Assembly: GCF_000745835.1 (NCBI RefSeq)
Contig: NZ_JQKB01000013.1
Span: 1-64,000 of the forward strand
Origin: Belnapia moabensis DSM 16746
Lineage (GTDB): Bacteria > Pseudomonadota > Alphaproteobacteria > Acetobacterales > Acetobacteraceae
Direction of reading: 5' to 3'
Length of the DNA stretch: 64,000 bases
Each line of letters opens with the position of its first letter. Position 1 is the stretch's first letter. The notes beneath the pieces were generated by a model. That model saw only the letters and a program-made list of their open reading frames with translations, was not told the DNA's origin and did no database searches. Made by a program: the position numbers and the translations under genes. Positions 42,054-51,374 of the stretch are shown here, piece by piece.

Positions 42054-43637
42054 ATGATCGGACGGCGCAGGCTCCTTCAGGCTTCGGCCCTCACCCTTGC
42101 GGCACCGCGCTTGGCCGGCGCGCAGTCCGGCCAGAAGCTGCTGCGCTTCGCCCCGCAGGCCGACCTCGCCATTCTCGACCCCATCGTCACCACGGGCTTC
42201 GTCACTCGCAACCACGCCTTCCTCGTCTTCGACACCCTCTATGGCTGGGACGAGCAGTACCGGGCGCAGCCGCAGATGGTCGCGGGCCACACCATCGAGG
42301 ATGACGGCCTTACCTGGACCATGACGCTGCGCGAGGGCCTGCGCTTCCATGACGGGGAACCGGTGCGGGCGCGGGATGCCGTCGCCAGCGTGAAGCGCTG
42401 GGGGCTGCGCGACAGCTTCGGCCTTGCCGTCATGGCGGTGACGGAGGAGATCACGGCGCCCTCCGACCGGGTGATCCGCTGGCGGCTGAAGCGGCCCTTC
42501 CCGCTGCTGCCGGATGCGCTCGGCAAGGTCGGCGCCAATGTCGCCTTCATCATGCCGGAGCGGCTGGCGAGCCAGGACGCGGCGCTGCCTATCTCGGAGA
42601 TGGTCGGCAGCGGCCCCTTCCGCTTCGTGGCCAGCGAGCGCGTCCCCGGCTCGCGCGCGGTCTATGCGAAATTCGACGGCTACGTGCCGCGCCCCGACGG
42701 CACGCCGAGCCTGCTCGCCGGCCCGAAGCGCGCCTATCTCGACCGGGTGGAGTGGCTGACTCTGCCGGATGCGACGACGGCGGCCGGCGCGCTCCGCCAG
42801 GGCGAGATCGACTGGTGGGAGCAGCCGACGACCGACCTGCTGCCGACGCTGCGGCGCGGCCGTGGCCTCAAAGTGGAGGTGCTGGACCCGACCGGGGCCA
42901 TCGCCATGCTCCGCTTCAACCACCTGCATCCGCCCTTCGACAACCCGGCCATCCGCCGCGCCGTGCTCGGCGCCATCAGTCAGGAGGATGTGATGACTGC
43001 CGTTGCCGGCAATGATCGCTCGCTCTGGCGGAACGGCGTCGGCTTCTTCGCCCCGGGCTCGATCATGGCGAGCGATGAGGGGATGGCGGCGCTGACCGGC
43101 CCGCGCGACATCGCAGCATCCCGCCGAGCGCTGGAGGCCGCCGGCTACAAGGGCGAGAAGGTGCTGCTAATGGCGCCGACAGACTTTCCCGCCATCAATG
43201 CGATGAGCGAGGTGGTGGGCGACATCTTCCGCAAGCTGGGCCTCAACCTCGACTATGTGGCGATGGACTGGGGCAGCGCGCTGCGTCGCCAGGCTAACCG
43301 GGAGCTGCCGGACAAGGGCGGCTACAACGCCTTTTGCACCTATACGGCGGGAGTGAACCAGTTCAACCCGGCGGCCCACAACTTCATCCGCGGCAGCGGC
43401 CTGACGGCGACCTTCGGCTGGTCCACCAGTCCGCAACTCGAGGAGATGCGGAACCAGTGGCTGCAATCGACCGATGACGAGGCCCGCCGCCGCCTCGGCC
43501 GGGAGATGCAACGCCAGGCCTTCCTCGACGTGCCCTATGTGCCGCTCGGCCAGTTCTACCAGCCGACCGCTTACCGCGAGGATGTCAGCGGCATGCTGAA
43601 GGGGCTGCCGCTGTTCTGGAACGTCAGGCGGGGCTGA
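42054..43637 (+). CDS. ABC transporter substrate-binding protein, family 5 (orphan)
   Basis: A 527-residue periplasmic receptor. The Tat-like signal peptide is MIGRRRLLQASALTLAAPRL, and GGGAGG upstream serves as ribosome site for ATG 42054. LREGLRFHDGEPVRARDAVA and FRFNHLHPPFDNPAIRRAVL-type segments (here LRFNHLHPPFDNPAIRRAVL) mark the family. No permease or ATPase gene adjoins it. It is clearly a paralogue of the receptor at 58215-59783, sharing LDPI and NHLHPPF blocks. Confidence 0.9.
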   Translation: MIGRRRLLQASALTLAAPRLAGAQSGQKLLRFAPQADLAILDPIVTTGFVTRNHAFLVFDTLYGWDEQYRAQPQMVAGHTIEDDGLTWTMTLREGLRFHDGEPVRARDAVASVKRWGLRDSFGLAVMAVTEEITAPSDRVIRWRLKRPFPLLPDALGKVGANVAFIMPERLASQDAALPISEMVGSGPFRFVASERVPGSRAVYAKFDGYVPRPDGTPSLLAGPKRAYLDRVEWLTLPDATTAAGALRQGEIDWWEQPTTDLLPTLRRGRGLKVEVLDPTGAIAMLRFNHLHPPFDNPAIRRAVLGAISQEDVMTAVAGNDRSLWRNGVGFFAPGSIMASDEGMAALTGPRDIAASRRALEAAGYKGEKVLLMAPTDFPAINAMSEVVGDIFRKLGLNLDYVAMDWGSALRRQANRELPDKGGYNAFCTYTAGVNQFNPAAHNFIRGSGLTATFGWSTSPQLEEMRNQWLQSTDDEARRRLGREMQRQAFLDVPYVPLGQFYQPTAYREDVSGMLKGLPLFWNVRRG

Positions 43638-43651
43638 GGCCGGGGGCGAGC

Positions 43652-45067
43652 CTACCGGGCCGGCAGCACCTCGAAGGGCCTGGTGGCGAGGAAGCCCGCC
43701 CCTGCCCGCAGCACCAGGGCATCCGCCAGCCGCGGCCCGGCCAGTTGCAGCCCGACCGGAAGCCCGGCCTCCGTCACGCCGCAGGGCACGGAGATGGCCG
43801 GCCCGTGCGAGAGGTCGAAGGGATAAGAGAATTCCGCCCAGACCAGCCAGTCCCAGTCATGCGCCGGCCAGTGCGGCGGCCGCTGCATCCCGACCGGGAA
43901 GGCGGCGACTGAGGCGGCGGGCGTCGCCAGCAGGTCGAAGCCCGCTTCCTCGAACCAGGCGTTGACCCGGCCGGCATAGGCAAAGCGGCGGGTCTGTGCC
44001 GCATGCGCCTCGGCGAAGCTCAGGTGGCGATAGGCCTCGGTGCAGGCGACGAGGCCGGGGTCCATCTCGGCCGCGGCCTTGTCGTCGGCGGCGAGGAAGG
44101 GCCGCATGGCGCCGCCCCAGAGGTCGCGCTCCAGCCCCGGCCCTTCCGGGCCCCAGGGTGGCGTCACTTCCTCGACGAGCGCGCCGCCCGCCTCCAGCGC
44201 GCGTACCGCCTGGGCCGTGAGGGCGGCGATTTCCGGATCGACCCGGGCATGCCCGAGATCGGAGCTCCAGGCGATGCGCAGCCCCCGCAACCCGCCCGGC
44301 GCCACCTCGGGCGGGAAGCGGTCGGGCAGCGTCGTGTGGTCGAGGGCATGCGGCCCAGCGATGACGGAAAACATCAACGCCGCATCCTCCACGCTGCGGG
44401 CGATGGGCCCGGCATGGGAAAGCGCGCCGTTGTTCGGCACCGGCACATAGGGCACCCGGCCATAGGTCGGCTTGAAGCCGACGACGCCGCAGAAATGCGC
44501 CGGCAGTCGGATGGAGCCCGCCCCATCGGTGCCGAGATGCAGCGGCCCGCAACCGGCGCCGGCCAGCGCCGCGGCGCCGGAGGAGGAGCCGCCGGCCGTC
44601 ATCCCATGCTGCCACGGGTTGTGCGTCGCTCCGGTCAGCGGGTTGTGGCTGACGGCGGTCCAGCCCTGCTCGGTGCTGGTGGTCTTGCCGAGGATGATGG
44701 CGCCCGCCTCGCGCAGCCGCGCCACCAGCGGGGCGTCGGCGGCGGCGGGGCTGGGGTCGGAGAGGCGGGAGCCGCGCCGGGTGGGCAGGCCCTTCACCGC
44801 CTGGACATCCTTGATGGTGACGGGCACGCCATGCAGCGGCCCAAGCACCCCGCCGCGCATCACCGCCGCCTCCGCCTCGCGTGCCGCGGCGCGGGCTCCC
44901 TCGGCATCCAGCGCGACGAAGGCGTTGAGCGCGGGCTCCTTCGCTGCGATGCGGGCGAGCACCGCCTCGGTGATCTCGACGGGCGAGGCGCGCCGCTCGC
45001 GCACCATCGCCGCCATCGTGACCGCCGAGGCGGTCGCCAGTTCAGTCGTCGCCTTGTCCTGGGCCAT
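43652..45067 (-). CDS. Amidase-signature family amidase
   Basis: A 471-residue hydrolase of C-N amide bonds. The Ser-cisSer-Lys triad is K86 (PVTIKDVQAV), the Ser run in MTAGGSSSGAAALAG (161-163) and S185 in LGTDGAGSIRLPAHFCG. The usual GGSSGG is GGSSSG here, a conservative change. The substrate cannot be predicted from the sequence. It overlaps the start-proximal PNPOx gene's end by 26 bp, so the two form one transcript. Confidence 0.9.
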   Translation of the reverse strand: MAQDKATTELATASAVTMAAMVRERRASPVEITEAVLARIAAKEPALNAFVALDAEGARAAAREAEAAVMRGGVLGPLHGVPVTIKDVQAVKGLPTRRGSRLSDPSPAAADAPLVARLREAGAIILGKTTSTEQGWTAVSHNPLTGATHNPWQHGMTAGGSSSGAAALAGAGCGPLHLGTDGAGSIRLPAHFCGVVGFKPTYGRVPYVPVPNNGALSHAGPIARSVEDAALMFSVIAGPHALDHTTLPDRFPPEVAPGGLRGLRIAWSSDLGHARVDPEIAALTAQAVRALEAGGALVEEVTPPWGPEGPGLERDLWGGAMRPFLAADDKAAAEMDPGLVACTEAYRHLSFAEAHAAQTRRFAYAGRVNAWFEEAGFDLLATPAASVAAFPVGMQRPPHWPAHDWDWLVWAEFSYPFDLSHGPAISVPCGVTEAGLPVGLQLAGPRLADALVLRAGAGFLATRPFEVLPAR

Positions 45068-45767
45068 AGGTCGTCCGGTAGCTCTCGGTCATGATCTCGT
45101 CGAGCCTACGACCGGGCATGAAACCTGCCAAACCCGGCGGGTAGGGGACGCCCTCTGGCATGCGCGGGCAGGGCTCCGCGGCGCCGATCACCTGCGTCAC
45201 CGGGAAGCGGGCGGCGTAGATGGGGAGAGCATAGTCCTCCTCCTCGTCGCCGACGCCCTTGGCGCGGATCTTCCCGCTCGCCTCCTCGATGGTCATGCCG
45301 ATGACCATGGTAGCCTTCAGCTCCTGCGTGGTGCTGGGGCGAAGCTCGGCATTCCGGCCGGGGTAGAAGCGGTCGATCATCACGTCGAGCGCCTTCGCCT
45401 TCTCGTCGAGGTCGTCCACGATATGCGCCGTGCCGAAGCACATGGCCGAGCGGTAATCGACCGAGTGGTTAAAGCCGCAGCGGGCGAGGACGAGGCTGTC
45501 GAGATGCGTCACCGTCAGGCAGACCGGGATGCCGGGCTTCTGCGTGCGCAGCATCCGGCTGGCCGAGGAGCCGTGCCAGTAGAGGTGATCGCCCTCGCGC
45601 CAGAAGGCGGTCGGCGTGCAGTAGGGCTGGCCGTCGATGACATAGGCGATGTGGCAGATCATCGCCGCGTCGAGGATGGCATGCACCGTCTCGTGGTCGT
45701 AGCGGCCGCGCTCATGCAGGCGCTTCACCCGGTTGCGGGGCGTGACGGGGTAGGCGGTGTCGGGCAT
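45042..45767 (-). CDS. Pyridoxamine 5'-phosphate oxidase-family flavoprotein
   Basis: A 241-residue split-barrel protein that likely binds FMN or F420/heme-like cofactors. ICHIAYVIDGQPYCTPTAFW and HLYWHGSSASRMLRTQKPGI resemble the nitroimidazole-resistance-like branch of this superfamily. ATG 45767 (MPDTAYPVTPRN) is chosen because the longer frame would run into the divergent promoter. It is divergent from a MocR-type regulator gene and probably regulated by it. Confidence 0.85.
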   Translation of the reverse strand: MPDTAYPVTPRNRVKRLHERGRYDHETVHAILDAAMICHIAYVIDGQPYCTPTAFWREGDHLYWHGSSASRMLRTQKPGIPVCLTVTHLDSLVLARCGFNHSVDYRSAMCFGTAHIVDDLDEKAKALDVMIDRFYPGRNAELRPSTTQELKATMVIGMTIEEASGKIRAKGVGDEEEDYALPIYAARFPVTQVIGAAEPCPRMPEGVPYPPGLAGFMPGRRLDEIMTESYRTTYGPGQGDD

Positions 45768-45810
45768 CGGTCTTCTCTCGCACGGGTCGATGGGTGCATA
45801 TGACAGATCG

Positions 45811-45858
45811 GATTGGTCCCCCGTGAGGGCCAATCGAGCGCCCTGGGGCTGGTCCAAT
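45811..45858. promoter_or_regulatory. Probable MocR-type operator: inverted repeat plus a third half-site
   Basis: In the 94-bp gap between the divergent PNPOx and MocR genes, GATTGGTCC (45811-45819) faces GGGCCAATC (45827-45835), matching at 8 of 9 positions, and GGTCCAAT (45851-45858) repeats the half-site close to the regulator's start. The mixture of inverted and direct copies suits a MocR dimer that controls both genes and itself. Confidence 0.55.
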
Positions 45859-45861
45859 TCC

Positions 45862-47274
45862 ATGGAAGCCGATCTGCTGCTGATCCCGATCGACCGCGCC
45901 GGGCCGGAGCCGGTGCTGCGCCAGGTCTATCTCGGCTTGCGCCGAGCGATCCTTTCGGGCGCCATCCCGGCGGGCGGCCGCCTGCCGCCGACGCGGGCGC
46001 TGGCGGCGCGGCTCGGCATCGCCCGCAACTCAGTGGTCGCGGCCTATGAGCAGCTGCTCGCCGAGGGCTTCATCGAGGGGCGGGTCGGCGCCGGCAGCTT
46101 CGTCTCTCGCGACCTGCCGGAGCCGCTGGACCTGCCGCCGCCCGCCGCACCGCCCCCGCCACCTGTCGTCCCCCATGCCGGGCAGTACGGCGCCGCTCCC
46201 TTCAACACCGGCCGCTGCACGCTGGACGACCGGACGCTCCAGGTCTGGCGCAGCCTGACCTCCCGGCGCCTGGCGCGGCCCGACCCTGCGCTGCTCGGCT
46301 ATGCCGACCCGAGCGGCTCGGCCGCGCTGCGCGGCGCCATCGCCCGCTACCTCCGCGCTGCGCGCGCCGTGCGCTGCGAGCCGGAGCAGGTGGTGGTGAC
46401 GGCGGGTGCGCAGCAGGCGATCGATCTGGTGCTGCGCGTGCTGCTGCGGCCGGGCGACGCCGCCTGGTTCGAGGACCCCGGCTACCCGGCGGTTCGCGCG
46501 GCGCTGGCGGCTGCCGGGGCGCGCATCGTGCCCGTGCCGGTCGATGCGCAGGGGATGGACGTGGCGGCCGGCATCGCCGCGGCGCCCGAGGCGCGGCTCG
46601 CCTATGTGACGCCCTCCTCGCAATACCCGCTCGGCGTGGTGCTCTCCATGGCGCGGCGAATGGAGCTGCTGGCCTGGGCCCACCGCGCTGGCGCCTGGCT
46701 GCTGGAGGACGACTACGACAGCGAGTTCCGCTATGCCGGCCGCCCGCTCGCCTCGCTCCAGGGCATCGATGCGGCGGGGCGGGTCATCTATGTCGGCACC
46801 TTCAGCAAGGTGCTCTTCCCCGGATTGCGGCTGGGCTATGCCGTGCTGCCGCCCGCCTTGCTGGAGGCCGTGCGCTCCGTCAGGCTGCTGAGCGACTGGC
46901 ACCCCGCCGCGCTGCAGGAGGGCGTCGTCACCGATTTCATCGAGGAGGGGCATTTTGCCCAGCATCTGCGGCGGATGCGCCAGCACTACCGCGGCACGCG
47001 GGACGCGCTGGTGACGGCGCTGCGCGAGCACTTGGCCGACATGCTGGAGGTGGAGGTGCCGGACCAGGGCATGAAGCTCCTCGCCCGCCTCCGCCCCGGC
47101 CTCGCCGACCAGGCGGTGGCCGAGGCGGCGGCGCGGCGCGGCGTCATCGCCCGGCCGGTGAGCCCTATGTTCCTCGCGGCCCCGCCGATTCAGGCGCTGA
47201 TGCTCGGTTTTTCCGGGCATGAGCCGGGCAGCCTGCGCTGGGCGGCGCGGGAACTGGCCCGCGCATTGGCGTAA
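45862..47274 (+). CDS. MocR/PdxR-type transcriptional regulator (GntR winged helix fused to aminotransferase domain)
   Basis: A 470-residue regulator from the ATG at 45862 (MEADLLLIPIDRAGPEPVLR). Residues 20-85 are the GntR winged helix (LPPTRALAARLGIARNSVVA, YEQLLAEGFIEGRVGAGSFV). From about 125 comes a class I aminotransferase fold with the PLP lysine in YVGTFSKVLFPGLRLGY and DYDSEFRY. It senses PLP or an amino compound. Divergence from a PNPOx-family gene is the arrangement seen for vitamin B6 regulators, although the target here is not the canonical pdxH. Confidence 0.9.
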   Translation: MEADLLLIPIDRAGPEPVLRQVYLGLRRAILSGAIPAGGRLPPTRALAARLGIARNSVVAAYEQLLAEGFIEGRVGAGSFVSRDLPEPLDLPPPAAPPPPPVVPHAGQYGAAPFNTGRCTLDDRTLQVWRSLTSRRLARPDPALLGYADPSGSAALRGAIARYLRAARAVRCEPEQVVVTAGAQQAIDLVLRVLLRPGDAAWFEDPGYPAVRAALAAAGARIVPVPVDAQGMDVAAGIAAAPEARLAYVTPSSQYPLGVVLSMARRMELLAWAHRAGAWLLEDDYDSEFRYAGRPLASLQGIDAAGRVIYVGTFSKVLFPGLRLGYAVLPPALLEAVRSVRLLSDWHPAALQEGVVTDFIEEGHFAQHLRRMRQHYRGTRDALVTALREHLADMLEVEVPDQGMKLLARLRPGLADQAVAEAAARRGVIARPVSPMFLAAPPIQALMLGFSGHEPGSLRWAARELARALA

Positions 47275-47326
47275 TTGTGCGTCCCTCGCCCTGGGCAGCG
47301 GCGGCGGTGGCGCCTAGAAGGGCCGG

Positions 47327-48556
47327 GTGAGCCCGCGCGACATCCCAGAGGGCAACCTTTCCCCCGCCGCCAAAGCCCCGCCCCGGCGGCCGGTCCCGTC
47401 CATGCTGCTGCTGGTGGCGATGACGGGCATCGGCCCCTTCACCATGCAGATTCTCATCCCGAGCCTGCCGGCCCTGGCGGAGGCGCTGGCCTCCAGCTAC
47501 GGCCTCGCCCAGCTCAGCCTGACGCTCTACCTGGTCGGGGTGGCGGGGGCGCAACTGGTCTACGGCCCGCTCTCGGACCGATACGGGCGGAAGCCGCTGC
47601 TGCTGGCCGGGCTGGTGCTCTATTGCCTCGGCAGCCTCGGCGCGGCGCTGGCGCCCTCCATCCATGCGCTGATCCTGGCCCGCGTGGTGCAGGCCATCGG
47701 CGGCTGCGCCGGCCTCGTGCTCGGCCGCGCCATGATCCGCGACGCCTATCCGCGCGAGGAGGCCGCCAGCCGCCTCGGCATCGTCAGCTCGGCCATGGCC
47801 ATCGCGCCGATGATCGGCCCGCTGCTCGGCAGCCTGCTCGAGGCGCAGTTCGGCTGGCGGGCCAGCATGCTCGCCTGCCTCGTCTTCGGCCTGCCGCTGC
47901 TGGCCGCCATCCGCCTCCGCCTGCCGGAGACGCTGGCCGAGCCTGCGCCGCTGCCCGGCCTCGCCGGCCTGCTCGGCGCCTATGCCGCGCTGCTGCGGCT
48001 GCCCGCCTTCCGCGCCTATTGCGGCATCACCGCCTTCGCCACGGGGATGTTCTTCGCCTTCGCCGGCGGGGCGCCACTGACCGTCATCAAGGGGCTCGGC
48101 TACAGCTCCACCGCCTATGCCGTGGCGATGATGACGACGCCCTTTGCCTGGAGCTCCGGCACCTTCACCGCGGCGCGGCTGACGCAGCGGGTCGGCATGG
48201 TGCGGATGATGGCGCTCGGCACGGCCGTGATGCTGGCGGGCGGCACGCTCGCGGTGCTGCTGCCGCTGCTGGCGCCAGGGCATATCGCGCTGGTCTTCCT
48301 GCCGATGGCGGTCGCCGCCTTCGGCAACGGCATGACCCAGCCGAACGCCATCGCCTGCGCCATCAGCGTGCGGCCGAACCTGGCCGGCACCGCCTCCGGC
48401 CTGATCGGCGCGGCGCAGATGGGCTGCGGGGCGCTGATGACGGTGTTCTGCGGCGTGACCGAGACGGGCAATGGCCTCGCCACCGGCGTCTGGATGCTGG
48501 TCTCGGCCCTGGCGACGCTCTGGGCGTTGCGCGCCTCGCGCCGGCTGAAGGCCTGA
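47327..48556 (+). CDS. Bcr/CflA-type MFS drug efflux transporter
   Basis: A 409-residue 12-span transporter from GTG 47327. The N-terminus is Pro-rich and cytoplasmic (1-25), followed by TMQILIPSLPALAEALAS and the motif A loop GPLSDRYGRKPLLLAGLVLY. FGWRASMLACLVFGLPLL fits the DHA1/Bcr group. Likely exports drugs or metabolites such as bicyclomycin or sulfonamide analogues. It lies 52 bp after the MocR gene on the same strand and may be part of that regulon. Confidence 0.88.
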   Translation: MSPRDIPEGNLSPAAKAPPRRPVPSMLLLVAMTGIGPFTMQILIPSLPALAEALASSYGLAQLSLTLYLVGVAGAQLVYGPLSDRYGRKPLLLAGLVLYCLGSLGAALAPSIHALILARVVQAIGGCAGLVLGRAMIRDAYPREEAASRLGIVSSAMAIAPMIGPLLGSLLEAQFGWRASMLACLVFGLPLLAAIRLRLPETLAEPAPLPGLAGLLGAYAALLRLPAFRAYCGITAFATGMFFAFAGGAPLTVIKGLGYSSTAYAVAMMTTPFAWSSGTFTAARLTQRVGMVRMMALGTAVMLAGGTLAVLLPLLAPGHIALVFLPMAVAAFGNGMTQPNAIACAISVRPNLAGTASGLIGAAQMGCGALMTVFCGVTETGNGLATGVWMLVSALATLWALRASRRLKA

Positions 48557-48651
48557 CTACCATGGCCTGTCGCGGCCTTGCCGCGGCAGGCGTGCCGAAA
48601 TCTCAGAGATGGGGCGGAGCCGGGGCCCCCGCGCAGCGGCATCGTGGGGAG

Positions 48652-49254
48652 TTATGCGTGCCCCGCCGCCCCCGAGAGCAGCAGCGGATCGACCCGCAGC
48701 TTGGCCATGGCCTGCCGCCACTTGCCGTCATGTCCTTCGCCGAAGAGCAGCGCCTCGTCCGGATCGACTGAGAGCCAGGAATTGGCCTGGATCTCGTCCT
48801 CCAGCTGCCCCGGCCCCCAGCCGGCATAGCCGAGCGCCAGGATGCCGCTGCGCGGCCCGCCGCCGCCGGCGATGGCTTTCAGGATGTCGACGCTCGCGGT
48901 CAGCGCCAGATCCTCGGCGACGGGGAGGGAGGCGTCGCTGGTCCAGTCCTTGGTGTGCAGCACGAAGCCCCGGCCGCCCTCGACCGGCCCACCCTGACAG
49001 AGGGCGATGCGCCGCTGCGGCGGCACCGGCTCCAGCTCGAGCTGCTTCAGCAGCTCGTCGAAGGACATGCCCTCGATCGGCTTGTTGATGATGATGCCCA
49101 TCGCCCCCTCGGGCGAATGGGCGCAAAGACAGATCACGGTCCCGGCGAAGCGCGGGTCCTGCATGTTCGGCATGGCGACCAGGATCTGGCCGCTCAGATA
49201 GCCCTCTTCGTGGCTGGCCTGGGCGGTCGGTCGGGTGCGTTGACGTTTGGCCAT
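48652..49254 (-). CDS. YqgE/AlgH family protein (DUF179)
   Basis: A 200-residue cytoplasmic protein from the ATG at 49254 (MAKRQRTRPTAQASHEEGYL). Typical motifs are GQILVAMPNMQDPRFAGTVI, HSPEGAMGIIINKPIEGMSF, QGGPVEGGRGFVLHTKDW and LGYAGWGPGQLEDEIQANSW. The molecular role is not established; alginate regulation was proposed in Pseudomonas. It is divergent from the peroxiredoxin gene, with 156 bp between them. Confidence 0.92.
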   Translation of the reverse strand: MAKRQRTRPTAQASHEEGYLSGQILVAMPNMQDPRFAGTVICLCAHSPEGAMGIIINKPIEGMSFDELLKQLELEPVPPQRRIALCQGGPVEGGRGFVLHTKDWTSDASLPVAEDLALTASVDILKAIAGGGGPRSGILALGYAGWGPGQLEDEIQANSWLSVDPDEALLFGEGHDGKWRQAMAKLRVDPLLLSGAAGHA

Positions 49255-49410
49255 GTCTTCAAGATGGCGGCTGCCCCTGTGCCACGCAAGCCGCCTGCCC
49301 GGGCCCTGCGGAATGGTGAAACGCCTCCTGCCGGCGCTGCCGCATCCCCTGCCGTGACAGCGGCCGGGGAAGCGATTACAGGAATGGACCATCGGAGGAG
49401 AGGACCCCCC

Positions 49411-49893
49411 ATGACGATTCAGGTTGGCGAGAGCATCCCCTCGGCGAAGCTGATGCAAGGCACGGCCGAAGGCCCGAAGGAGACCTCGACGGAGGAGCTG
49501 TTCGGCGGCAAGACGGTGGTGCTCTTCGGCGTCCCCGGCGCCTTCACGCCCACCTGCTCGGCCAAGCACCTGCCCGGCTTCGTCACCCAGTACGACGCGC
49601 TGCGCGCCAAGGGCGCCGATGTCGTCGCCTGCATGGCGGTGAACGACGCCTTCGTCATGGCCGCCTGGGGCAAGGACCAGGGCGTCGGCGACAAGGTGGT
49701 GATGATCGCCGATGGCAGCGCCGAGTTCACGAAGAAGCTCGGGCTGGAGCTGGACCTGACGGCCCGCGGCCTCGGCATCCGCAGCCAGCGCTTCGCCCTC
49801 ATCGCCAAGGACGGCAAGGTGACGCATGTCGCCGTCGAGGCGCCGGGCGCCTTCGAGGTGAGCACGGCCGAAGCCGCCCTGGCGGCGCTTTGA
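49411..49893 (+). CDS. Peroxiredoxin, Prx5 (AhpE/PrxQ-like) type
   Basis: A 160-residue thiol peroxidase starting MTIQVGESIPSAKLMQGTAE after AGGAGAGGA. The peroxidatic Cys is C49 in VPGAFTPTCSAKHLPGFVTQ, the hallmark of the Prx5 group. A further Cys (about C75, VVACMAVND) could be structural or resolving. It reduces hydrogen and alkyl peroxides with glutathione, glutaredoxin or thioredoxin. It is followed 17 bp later by a phasin-like gene. Confidence 0.93.
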   Translation: MTIQVGESIPSAKLMQGTAEGPKETSTEELFGGKTVVLFGVPGAFTPTCSAKHLPGFVTQYDALRAKGADVVACMAVNDAFVMAAWGKDQGVGDKVVMIADGSAEFTKKLGLELDLTARGLGIRSQRFALIAKDGKVTHVAVEAPGAFEVSTAEAALAAL

Positions 49894-49909
49894 TCGGGAG
49901 GCCGCGGCC

Positions 49910-50176
49910 ATGAACCCCTTCACCGCCGCGGCCTTCGCCTGGCAGACGGCCTTCGTCTTCACACTCCGCAGCGCCCAGCTCTGGGCCGAGCCGGCCGAGG
50001 CTCAGGCCCGCCTCACCGGCTATGTGCTGGAGAAGCAGAAGGCCTTCACCAGCGGCGCCTTCGCCGCCGGGCAGGCGGCGCTCTCCGGCGCCGGGGCGGA
50101 GGCGGTGATGGCCGCCGCCATCGCCCCCTCGCATCGCCGGGTGCGGGCCAATATGCGGAAGATCATCCGGGGCTGA
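49910..50176 (+). CDS. Small helical protein, possibly phasin-like
   Basis: An 88-residue Ala-rich protein, MNPFTAAAFAWQTAFVFTLR and a C-terminal basic end (HRRVRANMRKIIRG). The helical pattern, with a WAEPAEAQARLTGYVLEKQK middle, resembles short phasin-like or antenna proteins in related genera, but the match is weak. It follows the peroxiredoxin gene closely and ends 14 bp inside the convergent MFS gene. Confidence 0.6.
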   Translation: MNPFTAAAFAWQTAFVFTLRSAQLWAEPAEAQARLTGYVLEKQKAFTSGAFAAGQAALSGAGAEAVMAAAIAPSHRRVRANMRKIIRG

Positions 50177-51374
50177 GGAGGGGCGCCCGCCTCCGCCGCA
50201 GCGCCAGCCCCCCAAGCAGGGCGAGCGCCGCCAGGTTGCAGGCGATCCCGACCTGCCAGGCGATGGCGTAGAAGCCGAAGCCGTCATAGAGCGCGCCTGC
50301 CAGCCAGGCTCCCGCCGCCATGCCGGAGAGGCTGAGGAAGAGCAGCACCGGCACCCGCCAGGCCGCCTCGCTGGCCGGGAAGAGCTCCCGCACCGCCAGC
50401 ACATAGGCCGGCACGATCCCGCTGAAGCCGAGGCCGTAGCCGGCGGCGACGAGGAACAGCCCGGCCTCGTCCTGGGTGGTGAGGAAGGCCGCCATTCCCA
50501 GCGTCTGGCAGAGATTGCCGGCGAGCAGCGTGTTCAGCCCGCCGATCTGGTCGGCGACCCAGCCCCAGAATTGCCGCGCCAGGAAGGCCGCGATGAGCAG
50601 CACGGAGAGCATCCACGCCCCCTGCTGCGCACTGATGCCGAGATCGCCGCAGAAGGCGACGAGATGCGCCGCCGGCATCGCCATCGGGATGCAGCAGAGG
50701 AAGGAGGCGAGCGCCAGCAGCCCGAGCGCCAGGTTCGGCGGGAGGCCGAGCACCGTCTCCCCGGCGACCGGCCCGGTCTCCGCCGCGGCCCCGGCCAGCG
50801 GCTGCGGCGCCGGCCGCAGCACCAGCGCCGCCAGCGGCAGGATGGTGGCGGCCGCGAAGATCCCGTAGCCCAGCATCACCCGCTGCCAGCCATGAGCGGC
50901 GATCAACCGCTCGAGCAGCGCCGGCCAGAGGGCGCCCGCGACATATTGGCCGGAGGCGACCAGGGCCAGCGCCGTGCCGCGCCGCCGGTCGAACCAGAGC
51001 GACACATAGGTCATCATCGGCGGAAAGAGCGCGCCATTGCCGAGCAGCCCGACCAGCAGCCCGAAGCCGAGCACCAGCTGCCAGGCCGCCCCGCCCGAGG
51101 CCAGCGCCAGCCCTGCGCAGACCATCGCGCCCCCGATCATGGCGATCAGCCGCGTGGAGGTCCGCCCGGCGATCCACCCCATCAGGACGCCCCCCGCCCC
51201 CGCGCCGAGATAGGCGAGCGACGAGGCCAGCGCCGGGATCGAGCGCGCACCGCCGAGATCGGCGGCGATCGGCTGCAAGGCGACCACCACCAGCAGCGGC
51301 GCCCCGAAGGAGATGGAGAGGATGACGACCGCCGTGACCGCGATGACCCAGGAGGCGCGGCTTTCGATGCTCAC
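50163..51374 (-). CDS. MFS transporter (oxalate/formate or monocarboxylate-like)
   Basis: A 403-residue 12-span protein from a GTG at 51374 (VSIESRASWVIAVTAVVILS), overlapping the upstream hydrolase stop (GTGA). Features are GVLMGWIAGRTSTRLIAMIG (motif A-like loop) and GNGALFPPMMTYVSLWFDRR, the latter common in the monocarboxylate/YbfB-like subgroup. The partner hydrolase suggests import or export of its substrate, possibly a lactone or ester. Confidence 0.85.
   Translation of the reverse strand: MSIESRASWVIAVTAVVILSISFGAPLLVVVALQPIAADLGGARSIPALASSLAYLGAGAGGVLMGWIAGRTSTRLIAMIGGAMVCAGLALASGGAAWQLVLGFGLLVGLLGNGALFPPMMTYVSLWFDRRRGTALALVASGQYVAGALWPALLERLIAAHGWQRVMLGYGIFAAATILPLAALVLRPAPQPLAGAAAETGPVAGETVLGLPPNLALGLLALASFLCCIPMAMPAAHLVAFCGDLGISAQQGAWMLSVLLIAAFLARQFWGWVADQIGGLNTLLAGNLCQTLGMAAFLTTQDEAGLFLVAAGYGLGFSGIVPAYVLAVRELFPASEAAWRVPVLLFLSLSGMAAGAWLAGALYDGFGFYAIAWQVGIACNLAALALLGGLALRRRRAPLLSPG

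Noticed and set aside
42000-42060. Start of the receptor gene upstream of 42054
   Set aside because: The in-frame sequence upstream lies within the HAD gene in another frame. ATG 42054, with a GGGAGG site and an immediate Tat-like signal peptide, is much better.
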